64,000 nucleotides of DNA from Spirochaetaceae bacterium. GTDB lineage: Bacteria > Spirochaetota > Spirochaetia > Treponematales > Treponemataceae. Shown in pieces: positions 1 through 8,963 of the stretch. The stretch covers positions 1-64,000 of the forward strand of contig JAFQDD010000010.1 of the NCBI GenBank assembly GCA_017416145.1, given 5' to 3'. How positions within the stretch are numbered: position 1 is the stretch's first letter; every line of letters begins with the position of its first letter. A program made the translations under genes and the position numbers. The notes under the pieces were generated by a model. The model made no database searches. It saw only the letters and a list, made by a program, of their open reading frames with translations, and was not told where the DNA came from.

Positions 1-150
1 AATTCTTAATTCTTAATTCTTAATTTGAACAGCCTACGCCAGATTGGAGTGATTTTTGCAACTTGTTGCAAAAAGTCCGTAGGACCGAGCCTCTGGCGGG
101 TCACGGAAAGCTGGACTCACGTGAGAAAAGCAGGTTCGTCCGTATTTTTT
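1..150. repeat. Palindrome-rich intergenic sequence at left edge
   Basis: The first 25 bases are three copies of an 8-base AATTCTTA-type direct repeat. After them comes a hairpin (TTTTTGCAAC/GTTGCAAAAA, about 52-73). Two mutually exclusive outer stems are possible: CCTACG (33-38) with CGTAGG (79-84), or CGCCAG (37-42) with CTGGCG (92-97). It contains no gene. It may belong to the dispersed palindromic elements seen elsewhere in the window, but no long identity was found. Confidence 0.4.
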
Positions 151-156
151 AGAAAT

Positions 157-1017
157 TTATAGAACCCAATCTGCTATGAAATGGGCGACTCCGTCTTGGT
201 TATTGGTGGTAGCGGTGATGTATTTTGCGATTTTTTGAATCTCTGGGAGGGCATTTTGCATGGCTACAGCGTGTTCTGTATGGGTGAACATTGATTCGTC
301 ATTCATACTGTCTCCGAAGCTCATTGTTTTTTCTTTGGGGATATTTAGGTGGTTTGCAAGTTGTAGGATTGCCTCGCCTTTGCCACAATTTTTTGGGAGG
401 ATTTCTAGAAAGTAGGGTTTACTGATGAATATTGTAGCTTTGTCTCCTAAGGCTTTTTTGAGTTCGGCTTGGAGGGCTTGAAGTTTTTCTGGGTCGCCTG
501 GGATTAGCATTTTTGGATGGCCTTTTTCTAGAAATTTTTCATATTCTTCTATTATTTGCATATTTAGACCGCTTAGTTTTACGTCAACTCTTGCCCATTC
601 GTTATCTTCTGGTACGTAAATTGTGCTTGAGTCGTATACTTCTGTGAATAATCCGTATTTCTGGGCGGTTTTGTTTACTTCTAAAAGGATTTCTTTTGGT
701 ACAAAGGCTTGAAAAATGTCTTTTCGTTGATGCAGGTCGGTGATGGTGCTTCCATTTTGGGAAATTATGTATCGCCCGGCTTCTATTCCAGCAATTTCTA
801 AGCGTCTAACGTAGGGTAAAATGCCGTTTTCGGTGCGACCTGAGCATAATACGATGTATATTCCTGCCTGGGCAGCTTTTTGGATAGTTGAAACTGTGTA
901 ATCTGATATTGATAAGTCTTCTTTTAAAAGGGTGTCATCTAAATCTAGGGCAATGATTTTTGTTTCTAATTTTTGAGTTGGTGTCTTTTGAATTGGTGGT
1001 TGTTGGATGTTTGTCAT
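157..1017 (-). CDS. Cof-type HAD-superfamily hydrolase
   Basis: Probable cytosolic sugar-phosphate or nucleotide phosphatase of the HAD Cof/YidA group. The 286 residues match the usual 260-290. Motif I DxDxT is at residues 25-29, motif II is the LCSGR segment near residue 60, and motif IV GDSMND is at 235-240. A cap domain of type C2 fits between them. An N-terminal extension of about 18 residues precedes the first strand and may be non-conserved, so the true start could be slightly internal. The gene stands alone, with palindromic repeat sequence downstream. Substrate cannot be told from sequence; members of this family are promiscuous. Confidence 0.85.
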   Translation of the reverse strand: MTNIQQPPIQKTPTQKLETKIIALDLDDTLLKEDLSISDYTVSTIQKAAQAGIYIVLCSGRTENGILPYVRRLEIAGIEAGRYIISQNGSTITDLHQRKDIFQAFVPKEILLEVNKTAQKYGLFTEVYDSSTIYVPEDNEWARVDVKLSGLNMQIIEEYEKFLEKGHPKMLIPGDPEKLQALQAELKKALGDKATIFISKPYFLEILPKNCGKGEAILQLANHLNIPKEKTMSFGDSMNDESMFTHTEHAVAMQNALPEIQKIAKYITATTNNQDGVAHFIADWVL

Positions 1018-1247
1018 ATTTTTATAGTAGCAAAAAGTTTTGGTATCTTCAATATTATGATGAATTATGATGATATGGATTCTTTGATTTGTTTTAGCGG
1101 TTTGTTTGGGTGGTTTGCTGGGCAGTCTAATTGCTTTGTAAATATTAGTTTTTAATTAGATTTTGTTATTTTTATTTATTTTTTGTTTTAATTTTGATAA
1201 TATCGGGGTGTAATTCTCATTGAAATCTTTTTTTATTAGGAGAAAAA

Positions 1248-2897
1248 ATGTTTCTTTCGATTATTTCAGTATTATTTAACTTTTTGGGAGCCTTAGCGTT
1301 GTTGCTTTGGGGAATGGATTTGCTAAGTTCTGGCATTCAAAAAGGTGCTGGAGATAAGCTCCAAAAAATGTTAAGCGTTGTTTCTGGAAATCGCTTTACG
1401 GCTGTATTAACTGGGGTTTTGGTAACTTCTATAATTCAATCTTCTAGTGCTACTACTGTAATGGTAGTTAGTTTTGTTAATGCTCAGATTCTTTCTTTGA
1501 CTCAGGCAATTGGAATTATTTTTGGAGCAAATATTGGTACTACGGTTACTGCTTGGATTGTTTCATTTTTGGGATTTTCTTTTAAAATTTCTGCTTTTGC
1601 GATTCCGCTAATTGGAATAGGTTTTTTTGTAAAATCTCAAAAGAAATTTAAAATTCGGGATTTTGGGGATTTAATAATTGGTTTTGGATTGTTATTTCTA
1701 GGCTTGGATTTGCTTGGAGATACTCTTACATTAAATCCAGAATCTGTTGGTTTTATCAATAATATTACAAATTGGGGAGTTTGGGGCATAATCCTAGGAG
1801 TTTTAATCGGAGCCGCATTAACTGCTTTGATTCACTCTTCTAGTGCTTTTACAGCTATTGTTTTGACTATGGCCGCAAGTGGCTCTATAAACTGGGAATT
1901 ATCTGCTGCTTTGATTTTGGGTAGTAATATTGGTACAACTATTGATGCGGTTTTGTCATCCATTGGTGCTTCTACAAATGCAAAAAGAGCCGCAGCTGTT
2001 CACGTTGGGTTTAATATTTGTGGAACAATTATTGCGTTGATTTTCTTTAGACCATTTCTTGTTCTGGTTGATTTTATTATTCCAGGACCTCCTGAGGCTA
2101 GTATCACAACTCATATTGCAATGCTTCATACTGTCTTTAATACTTGTGCAACAATCATTTTCTTGCCTTTTGTAAACCAAATTGCTACTCTTGTTTCAAA
2201 ATTAATAAAAGAACCTGAAACTGAACAAAATAGTCATTACAAATTGCCAGTTTTGATTTCTCAAAGCCGTCAAACTGTGGAATTTTATGTTATGCAAATT
2301 GAAAGAGAAGTTGCCATTATGTCTTCAAAAACTATGACAATGCTTGAAGAAGTTTGCTCTGCTTTTGAAGGATACAACGAAGAATCAATAGAAAAGGTTG
2401 CTATAAAGATTTTTGCAGAGGAAAATTATATTGATGAAATGAATGAAGAGATTTCTGGTTTCTTGATGAGATGTTACAAAATGGAAGAAACTAGTCAATC
2501 AATGGGTAACAAAATCAATAAATTGTTGCAAATCACTTCTGGAATTGAAGCATTAAGTGATGAATGTACTTCTATTGTTCACAGTTTACAAAAATACATT
2601 ACAAAAACTAGTGAAAAAACTTCTTCTTACGAAAAACTTTTGCCATATATGACTCAGGTAATAGAGTTTTTTGATTATGTAAGTCAGCACTTAAGTTTTG
2701 GGCTAACTAGTGAGGAACGAAAACTTTCTAATGAAATGGAAGAAAATATTGACTCAACGAAAAAGCAACTAAAAAAACTTGCTCGACACAGAATTGAAGA
2801 TGGAAAAGACGTAAAAGCAGAACTCCACTACATTGATATTGTACGCCACGTTGAAAAAGCTGGGGATTGTGTTTACGGAATTGTAAATTCTCTATAA
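1248..2897 (+). CDS. Na+/phosphate cotransporter with C-terminal PhoU-like domain
   Basis: Sodium-dependent phosphate cotransporter of the NptA/Na-Pi-II family, in the inner membrane. The first ~330 residues are hydrophobic and carry the two inverted-repeat signatures, QSSSATT at about residues 64-70 and HSSSAFT near residue 195. Residues ~345-549 are polar and helical and look like the PhoU-type four-helix domain commonly fused to bacterial members. AGGAG followed by five A residues sits right before the ATG, which fixes the start. It is monocistronic, with a hairpin terminator 10 bases downstream. Some homologues move other anions, so phosphate is the family expectation, not shown here. Confidence 0.88.
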   Translation: MFLSIISVLFNFLGALALLLWGMDLLSSGIQKGAGDKLQKMLSVVSGNRFTAVLTGVLVTSIIQSSSATTVMVVSFVNAQILSLTQAIGIIFGANIGTTVTAWIVSFLGFSFKISAFAIPLIGIGFFVKSQKKFKIRDFGDLIIGFGLLFLGLDLLGDTLTLNPESVGFINNITNWGVWGIILGVLIGAALTALIHSSSAFTAIVLTMAASGSINWELSAALILGSNIGTTIDAVLSSIGASTNAKRAAAVHVGFNICGTIIALIFFRPFLVLVDFIIPGPPEASITTHIAMLHTVFNTCATIIFLPFVNQIATLVSKLIKEPETEQNSHYKLPVLISQSRQTVEFYVMQIEREVAIMSSKTMTMLEEVCSAFEGYNEESIEKVAIKIFAEENYIDEMNEEISGFLMRCYKMEETSQSMGNKINKLLQITSGIEALSDECTSIVHSLQKYITKTSEKTSSYEKLLPYMTQVIEFFDYVSQHLSFGLTSEERKLSNEMEENIDSTKKQLKKLARHRIEDGKDVKAELHYIDIVRHVEKAGDCVYGIVNSL

Positions 2898-2907
2898 AAA
2901 CAAAGAA

Positions 2908-2934
2908 CGACCAAAGTGGGGAGCCCTTTGGTCG
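2908..2934. terminator. Hairpin between convergent Na/Pi transporter and leuA genes
   Basis: Perfect 9-bp stem CGACCAAAG/CTTTGGTCG with a 9-base loop, followed by short T runs on both strands. It lies between convergent genes and can serve both. Confidence 0.7.
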
Positions 2935-2980
2935 CAAATTTTCATATTTTTCTTACTATTTTATTATTTAATAATCGAGG

Positions 2981-4663
2981 TTAATAATTGTTGATGGCAC
3001 TTACAATTGCTTTTATACCAGCTCTTCCAATGTTTGAACTTTTTCCAGAACCCCAAGTTTTTTTTCCGTCTGTAAAGGTTAATTCCACATACGCCATAGC
3101 ATCCGTGTCAGATCCAGAGCCGATAGCGTGTTCGTGGAAAGCTGATAAAGAAAAAGATGGAACTGGAGTTTGCTTCAAGGCTTCAACAAAAGCTGCAAGA
3201 GGCCCGTTTCCCTTTGCTCCCACAGCATATACTTCTCCGTTGTAGGAAATACTTGCTCGGCATAATACGCTTTCTTTTTCTGAGGAACTGTCTAGGTGGG
3301 TTTCTGCCACGTCTAAAATCTTTAGTTTTGAATCTGTGTTTAGCCAACCTGTTTTGAACACAGTGTAAACCTCTTCTGAAGAAAGTTCTCTTTGGAGAAA
3401 GTCCGCTCGAGATTTCACAGCATTTCCAACATCACTTTGCATTCCCTTTGGTAATACAATTCCGTATTCTTTTTCCAAAATCCAAGCAGCACCAGCCTTG
3501 CCGCTTTGAGCATTGATTCGGATAATTTCTTCGTATTCTCTACCAATATCCTTTGGGTCAATTGGAAGATAAGGGATTTCCCAAGGAGCATCTTTGTCAT
3601 TTTTCTCAGAATATGCTCTCATTGCTTTTTTAATAGCGTCTTGGTGAGAACCTGAAAATGATGTAAAAACCAGTTCCCCTCCATAAGGTTGACGTAATGG
3701 GATGGTCATACCTGTAAACTTTGTATAATTTGTTGCAATATCAGTAATTGAACTAAAATCAAGGCCAATATCAATTCCCTGCGAAAACATATTTAATGCA
3801 ACTGTAATAATATCAAGGTTTCCAGTTCTCTCTCCATTTCCAAAAAGAGTTCCCTCGATTCTTGAAGCTCCTGCTAAAAGTCCAAGTTCAGCACAAGCAA
3901 CTCCAGTGCCTCTGTCATTGTGGTTGTGCAAACTAATTATTACCAAGCCGTTTTTTATAGCATCATTGTTTTTTTTGTTGAAATTTTGAATAAAATATTC
4001 TACTTGGTCTGCAAAGATATTTGGGGTTGCTTTTTCCACAGTTGATGGCAAGTTGATAATCAAAGGATTGTCCACAGTTGGTTTCCATTCCTCAAAAACT
4101 GCGGAACAGATTTCCACAGCAAAATCTCCCTCTGTGGCACTAAAATCTTCTGGAGAATATTCTAGCTGAATTTTTGTGTTACCAGCTAGGGGAAGGTGTT
4201 TTTTTACGTTTTTTACACCTTCTTTTGCAAGGTCCATAAGTTCAGCTTTAGATTTATTGAAGGTAAACTTTCTTTGTACAGGGGATGTGGCGTTGTATAG
4301 ATGAAAAACACCTTCCCCCGCTCCTTGTAGGGCTTTCATTGTCTTGATTACAAGACTTTCTCGTGCTTGGGAAAGAACTTGGATTTTCACATCTTTTGGA
4401 ATCAAATTTTCTTCGATGAGCTTTCTAACGAAGGAAAATTCTGTGTCGTTTGAAGCTGGATATCCAACTTCAATTTCTTTGAAACCGATTTTTACCAACA
4501 TTTTGAAAAAATCCACTTTTTGTTGAATCGTCATTGGAATTGGCAAAGCTTGATTTCCATCTCTTAAATCAACAGAACACCAAATTGGAGAATGGGTAAT
4601 TGTATTGTTTGGCCAAGTTCGATTTTCAATTGGAATAGAATTAAAAGGTCTATATTTCGACAC
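2981..4663 (-). CDS. leuA: 2-isopropylmalate synthase
   Basis: Condenses acetyl-CoA with 2-oxoisovalerate, the first committed step of leucine synthesis. The DRE-TIM barrel begins with the CSVDLRDGNQ motif, which carries the metal/substrate residues; the HNHNDRGTG metal-binding motif is in the middle, and a C-terminal regulatory (LeuA dimer) domain ends the protein. Length (560 residues) fits the long LeuA class. I start at a GTG at 4663 because AGGAGG lies six bases upstream; an upstream TTG-type start at 4699 would lack this. The start overlaps the preceding SGNH gene by 14 bases, implying translational coupling. No other leu genes are nearby, and the position at the end of an envelope-type operon is unusual. 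Confidence 0.93.
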   Translation of the reverse strand: MSKYRPFNSIPIENRTWPNNTITHSPIWCSVDLRDGNQALPIPMTIQQKVDFFKMLVKIGFKEIEVGYPASNDTEFSFVRKLIEENLIPKDVKIQVLSQARESLVIKTMKALQGAGEGVFHLYNATSPVQRKFTFNKSKAELMDLAKEGVKNVKKHLPLAGNTKIQLEYSPEDFSATEGDFAVEICSAVFEEWKPTVDNPLIINLPSTVEKATPNIFADQVEYFIQNFNKKNNDAIKNGLVIISLHNHNDRGTGVACAELGLLAGASRIEGTLFGNGERTGNLDIITVALNMFSQGIDIGLDFSSITDIATNYTKFTGMTIPLRQPYGGELVFTSFSGSHQDAIKKAMRAYSEKNDKDAPWEIPYLPIDPKDIGREYEEIIRINAQSGKAGAAWILEKEYGIVLPKGMQSDVGNAVKSRADFLQRELSSEEVYTVFKTGWLNTDSKLKILDVAETHLDSSSEKESVLCRASISYNGEVYAVGAKGNGPLAAFVEALKQTPVPSFSLSAFHEHAIGSGSDTDAMAYVELTFTDGKKTWGSGKSSNIGRAGIKAIVSAINNY

Positions 4664-5429
4664 CGCCAACCTCCTGTTTTGGTCTAATACAATTATCAAG
4701 TTTTTTTATAAATGGCAAAAGTTTGTTCAGTTCTGGGAAAAGATTTTTTTCTATAATATTTTTTAATTCATCTACAATTATTGAGGCATATAAAAATGCA
4801 CCTTCTGGTCGTAAATGAGTATTGTCTTCTCGACCCTCTGGGAAATTTGGATACAATCTTGCATCGAAATTCATATAAAGTTTTCTTGATTTTTCGTTAT
4901 CAAGATTTTTTACGATTTCCGTAGTAATTGATGTTAAATCAATACATGGAAAATTAAATTTTTTGCAAAAATCCTGCATTGCCTTTGGGTATTCGCCGTG
5001 GGTTTGGTCTAAATTTCTTCTAGTAATAGGAGTTAAAAACAAAGGAAATGCACCGACTTTTGTAGCAACTTTTGCCATCCTTTCAAGATTTTCTGTGTAT
5101 TCTCCGTAAGGTAATGTTCCCCGAGATTCGTCTTGCAATTTTTCATCATTATGACCAAACACAACAAACAAAAAATCCCCTTTCTCAATGCGTTTTTCAA
5201 TGTATTCTAGCCGTTTTTCTGTGATAAAACTTTTTGTACTTCTTCCGTTTTTTGCACAATTTACAAAAGTTAAGGTTTCTGTTTGCACTGATTCTGAAAG
5301 CACATCTTCTGGAACAACAATATTTTCGCAGTGAAAAAACATTGGTAAAATTTGACCAATTCCGGTTTGTGGAAAAGTTGTAGCATCATTGTTTTGAAAA
5401 GTTGAATCTCCAGCAATATAAATCTTCAT
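4650..5429 (-). CDS. SGNH/GDSL-type esterase (rhamnogalacturonan acetylesterase-like)
   Basis: Predicted serine esterase of the SGNH hydrolase fold. Block I GDST gives the nucleophile Ser near residue 9, AKNGRST supplies the glycine/asparagine block, GHND the oxyanion Asn, and DNTHLRPEG the catalytic Asp-His pair, so the active site is complete. The layout resembles rhamnogalacturonan/carbohydrate acetylesterases. I use the ATG at 5429, behind AAAGGA, rather than an upstream frame opening at 5480. There is no clear signal peptide from this start, so it may act in the cytosol. It lies 52 bases after the TPR lipoprotein gene and overlaps leuA by 14 bases. The natural substrate is unknown. Confidence 0.75.
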   Translation of the reverse strand: MKIYIAGDSTFQNNDATTFPQTGIGQILPMFFHCENIVVPEDVLSESVQTETLTFVNCAKNGRSTKSFITEKRLEYIEKRIEKGDFLFVVFGHNDEKLQDESRGTLPYGEYTENLERMAKVATKVGAFPLFLTPITRRNLDQTHGEYPKAMQDFCKKFNFPCIDLTSITTEIVKNLDNEKSRKLYMNFDARLYPNFPEGREDNTHLRPEGAFLYASIIVDELKNIIEKNLFPELNKLLPFIKKLDNCIRPKQEVGGVEI

Positions 5430-5481
5430 ATTCGTTTTGTCCTTTAAAAAATTAGTTCTAAAAAAAGTTGTCGTTTGCACA

Positions 5482-7269
5482 TTAGTACAAATAATTTTCT
5501 AGATTTGAGTTTAAATCCAATAATTCTTGATTTGAAGGATTTAGTGCAATTACTTGTTTTAAATAATACTGAGCTTTTCTATAGTCATTTTTTTTGAAAT
5601 AAAGTTCATACAAGGCAAAAAGGGCTTCTTCATTACGAGGATTTGCAGTTAAACTTGAACGTAAATCTGAAAGTTTTTTATCATCTGAGCTTTCTAGTCG
5701 GCTTTTTTGATAATACAATTCGCTTTTCATTTTTGAAGAGGCTTTTTGCAAAAGTGAGTTTATAAGTGTAATGGCTTCCGTTTTTTTGTTATTGGCCACC
5801 AAGGTTTTTACGTAAGTGATTTGCACTTCTTCACTAGTCGGATTGTTTGTGTATAATTCGTCAGCAAGAAAAAATGCCTGTTGATTTTCTCCTAATTCGA
5901 TACAAATCAAAATATTCTTTATAATTCGATTTTCACTTGGCTCAATTTGAATTAGTTTTTGACTAACTTCATAAGCATTTTTCCATTGTTTTTGGCGAAT
6001 ATATTCGTCTATTTCAATTTGGAGTAGTTTTGGATTTTCGCCGTCAATTTGTTTCAAAGGTTCTATCAATTCAAAAGCAGATTTTCCGTTAATTTTTGAT
6101 CCAGATTCTGAAATTAGTTCTGCGGCACAAAGTAAAACTTCGTGATTATCAGGATACAAAGTCAAGGCTTCGGAAATTGTAGAAATGGCAGCGGTTGTGT
6201 TTCTATTCCAAACATTTTGGAGTTTGCTTCTTAAAAGCAAATATTTTAACGCAGTTTTATCAGTTTTTGAGTAAGCATCCAAAAGTGAAGAAACTCGTAA
6301 ATATTCACCTTTTTCAAAAAGGATTTCAGCTCGAAGCAAAATATTTTCAGGGTTATCAGGTTCTTTTTGCAAAAGTTTTCCAACATAAGATTCTGCCACG
6401 TCCAATTTATTTATTGCCAAAGCAGATTTTGCACAAAGTTCTAGTAATTCCAAGTTTAAATCTTCTGGATTTTTTAGAGAAGATGCAATATCAAAAGCTT
6501 TTTGGAAAAGTTTTTTTTCATACAATGCCTTTGCATATTCAAAATTGATTTCAAAACAAGTTGAATCTAACTCATATGCTTTTTCTAAATGATAAAAGGA
6601 TTGTTCTTGATTTCCAAGTTTTTTGTACAGAATCCCTAAAAGATAATGAACTAAAACTGATTTATCATTTTTGTCCAAGGCTTCTAAAAGATTTTCTTCT
6701 GCTTCTGGAAAAAACGCAGTTTGAGTCGATGTGCAAACAATTACACAAGGCAAAACCAAAGTGTAAAAATCCGAATTTCCAGCGTTTGTGTCAAAAATTC
6801 CTTTTTTTACGTAGTCAATGATTCCTGCATAAACATTTTCTGGTAAAGAATCTAAAATCGGGAAATTTATATTTTCTGAAGGCCAAACTGTGGAAGCCAC
6901 GGTTTCTAAAACGGCAAAAAGCACAGATTCTTCTTCTGTGTATTTTCCGTTTGCTTTTCTAAGTTTTGTGATTACGTTTTTTATGGCAGTTGGAGAACCA
7001 ATTTCAGCATTTTCCATTATGGTTGGGTCTGAAAATTCAAAATATGTAGATTTTTTCGGAATAGCTGGTAATAGTATTCCTTCTTGGTTTTCAGAAGTTG
7101 GAGAAGTGTTTTTTTCAGCATCTGAAACAGAATTTGCATTGTCAGAAATTTCTACAACAGGCACAATTTCTTCTGATTCCTCTGATGAATCAGAACTTGC
7201 ACAAGAAAAAATGGCTAAGAGAAAAATTAAAATTGAAGCAAAAAAGAAACTTGTCCTAATCTTCATCAT
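5482..7269 (-). CDS. TPR-repeat lipoprotein
   Basis: Signal peptide with lipobox LAIFSC puts the lipidated Cys near residue 23, so an envelope lipoprotein is expected. A Ser/Glu-rich linker follows. Most of residues ~200-595 is helical with TPR-like repeats, for example the segments around LLGILYKKLGNQEQSFYHLEKAYELD and the last repeat ending in VIALNPSN. No enzymatic motif is visible; a scaffold or protein-interaction role is likely. ATG codons occur in tandem at 7269 and 7266; the second is better spaced from AGAAG. The start overlaps the upstream membrane-protein gene by 14 or 11 bases. Confidence 0.75.
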   Translation of the reverse strand: MMKIRTSFFFASILIFLLAIFSCASSDSSEESEEIVPVVEISDNANSVSDAEKNTSPTSENQEGILLPAIPKKSTYFEFSDPTIMENAEIGSPTAIKNVITKLRKANGKYTEEESVLFAVLETVASTVWPSENINFPILDSLPENVYAGIIDYVKKGIFDTNAGNSDFYTLVLPCVIVCTSTQTAFFPEAEENLLEALDKNDKSVLVHYLLGILYKKLGNQEQSFYHLEKAYELDSTCFEINFEYAKALYEKKLFQKAFDIASSLKNPEDLNLELLELCAKSALAINKLDVAESYVGKLLQKEPDNPENILLRAEILFEKGEYLRVSSLLDAYSKTDKTALKYLLLRSKLQNVWNRNTTAAISTISEALTLYPDNHEVLLCAAELISESGSKINGKSAFELIEPLKQIDGENPKLLQIEIDEYIRQKQWKNAYEVSQKLIQIEPSENRIIKNILICIELGENQQAFFLADELYTNNPTSEEVQITYVKTLVANNKKTEAITLINSLLQKASSKMKSELYYQKSRLESSDDKKLSDLRSSLTANPRNEEALFALYELYFKKNDYRKAQYYLKQVIALNPSNQELLDLNSNLENYLY

Positions 7270-7846
7270 TATCTTCTATGAGGTCCGAATTTATATGTTG
7301 TTTTCCAGATTGGACATAGAAAAAAGACCCAAAAAGTACAACACCAGAAATTATCATAAACAAAGGCAATAGGTTTGTTACAACAGAAACAAAAGAGTCT
7401 TTTATAATGTTTAGAGAGAAAAATAAAAACAAAACTCCCATAATTATTAAAACAACAGAAGGAATAATTATGGAAATTGTCATGCGTTTTTTTGAAAAAA
7501 TAGCTCCCAAAATAACTGAAACACCAGCCAAGGAAACTAAAACTGGCCATAAGGTTTTTATATCATATTCATTAAAACAAGTGTCTACAATTACGAAAAA
7601 TATGCCACCCAAGGTTAAGAACAAACCTATGGAAAATCGCCACATAGAATATCTTTTTATACAGGCAAAATATAGAATAATAGCTCCAACAAAGGTAATA
7701 ATTACAGAACGTAAAACAGCAATATTCACCCGTGTCTTTTGAATTAAGAAAATCTGCAAAAGAATGCCTATAACAATAAATGCTAAACCAATAGCCAAGA
7801 GAATTTTATGTATGTTTTTAATTTCAGGTTTGCCCTTGTTTTTCAT
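7256..7846 (-). CDS. Small multi-pass membrane protein of unknown function
   Basis: A 196-residue protein with about six predicted transmembrane segments (near residues 14-34, 42-60, 68-87, 97-116, 123-145 and 155-177) and a charged C-terminal tail rich in Asp/Glu. No recognised family motif. It is the first gene of a leftward run continuing through the TPR lipoprotein, SGNH hydrolase and leuA, and its stop overlaps the next start. The intergenic stretch upstream (7847-7937) is shared with a divergent envelope operon. Function unknown. Confidence 0.65.
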   Translation of the reverse strand: MKNKGKPEIKNIHKILLAIGLAFIVIGILLQIFLIQKTRVNIAVLRSVIITFVGAIILYFACIKRYSMWRFSIGLFLTLGGIFFVIVDTCFNEYDIKTLWPVLVSLAGVSVILGAIFSKKRMTISIIIPSVVLIIMGVLFLFFSLNIIKDSFVSVVTNLLPLFMIISGVVLFGSFFYVQSGKQHINSDLIEDNDED

Positions 7847-7937
7847 TACTATAGAATACTACAAGAAGGGCATATCTTTCAAGTTAGAAAGGCTTATTGG
7901 TATTTAAATTTATTATAATAAATGTTAAACTTTTGAT

Positions 7938-8963
7938 ATGAAAAAGCTAAATTTGTTTGTGATTCTTTTTTGTTTTGTTTTCTGCTTTTTTTCCTGTAAA
8001 AACGAAAAAGATATTAGCTCCAGAGAAAAACTTTTACAAATTCTAGAAACAGAAAATTTATCTTCGGATAGTCGATTTTCTGTTATCAATCAAATCTCAC
8101 AAAGTATGCTAAACTCAGAAGATACAGACTCTTTGATTTTGTTTCTCACTGATTATATTACCGCAAATCCAAAGGATACATACAATGCCTACTGGCTTTT
8201 GATGGTGGCTTACGCTTATCAGTTAAATGGAGCAAATCCCATTGCAGAAATGTATTTTGAACGAATTTTGAACAATTATGATGATTTACTGGTAAAAGGA
8301 AAATCAGTTCATATGCTTTGTTTGCAAAACCTTATTCAAATTAGTGAAAATCCAAACAATAGAATAATTTATTTTTCTCGTTTAATTTCTCACTTTCCAG
8401 ACAAGGTTAGTAAAACAGAATTATATTATCGTTTAGCAGTTGAATACGAAAAACTTGGTGAATGGAATCAAGTTCTAAAATCCTATTCGGATTTTCTAGC
8501 ACAACCTGATGCTTCTGAAATTCAGATTCCAGGAAGTCCAAATGCCTACACTACTGCAAAAAATCTTGTAGAATTTAATAATTCATCTAAAGACTGGACT
8601 TTTGAAACTTTAGATGATTTGGTAAACGCTGTAAAACGCTCCCTTTCTTGGTACGATTTTAACACTTTGGAAAAATACAAATCAAAAGTAAACTTTTTCT
8701 CTATGTCTTGGCGACAAGACGAAGAACAAGAAAACTCTTTGGCAAACTTTACAATGCGAGATTTTGGTTACGGCAACAGAATCCGCTATAGTGCAAATTT
8801 AGACGAAACATCAACTCCAAACGAAGCATATTTACGAACTTGGGGTTGGTCCAATTACATCAATGTTTGGTACTTCTATTTTAGAAAGATAAACTTCCCC
8901 CTAGATCCAGAAATTCACGGACGTTGGGAATGGGCAGGTATCTATTTTGGTGAAAAATTATAA
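7938..8963 (+). CDS. Lipoprotein with TPR-like helical region
   Basis: The N-terminus has a hydrophobic stretch ending in FFSC, a spirochaete-style lipobox with Cys near residue 20. The middle (~45-190) is helical and TPR-like, e.g. ELYYRLAVEYEKLGEW. The C-terminal third, rich in Trp and Tyr, is not recognised. A TATAAT box lies at 7914-7919, but no good -35 hexamer and no Shine-Dalgarno sequence are visible. It is the first gene of a three-gene rightward operon with a lytic transglycosylase and an OmpA protein, so a cell-wall or outer-membrane role is likely. Confidence 0.65.
   Translation: MKKLNLFVILFCFVFCFFSCKNEKDISSREKLLQILETENLSSDSRFSVINQISQSMLNSEDTDSLILFLTDYITANPKDTYNAYWLLMVAYAYQLNGANPIAEMYFERILNNYDDLLVKGKSVHMLCLQNLIQISENPNNRIIYFSRLISHFPDKVSKTELYYRLAVEYEKLGEWNQVLKSYSDFLAQPDASEIQIPGSPNAYTTAKNLVEFNNSSKDWTFETLDDLVNAVKRSLSWYDFNTLEKYKSKVNFFSMSWRQDEEQENSLANFTMRDFGYGNRIRYSANLDETSTPNEAYLRTWGWSNYINVWYFYFRKINFPLDPEIHGRWEWAGIYFGEKL

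Noticed and set aside
973-1155. 60-codon rightward frame between HAD and Na/Pi genes
   Set aside because: Overlaps the HAD gene start, has low-complexity composition and no ribosome site. The 1018-1247 gap holds nothing else recognisable beyond the likely promoter region of the transporter gene.
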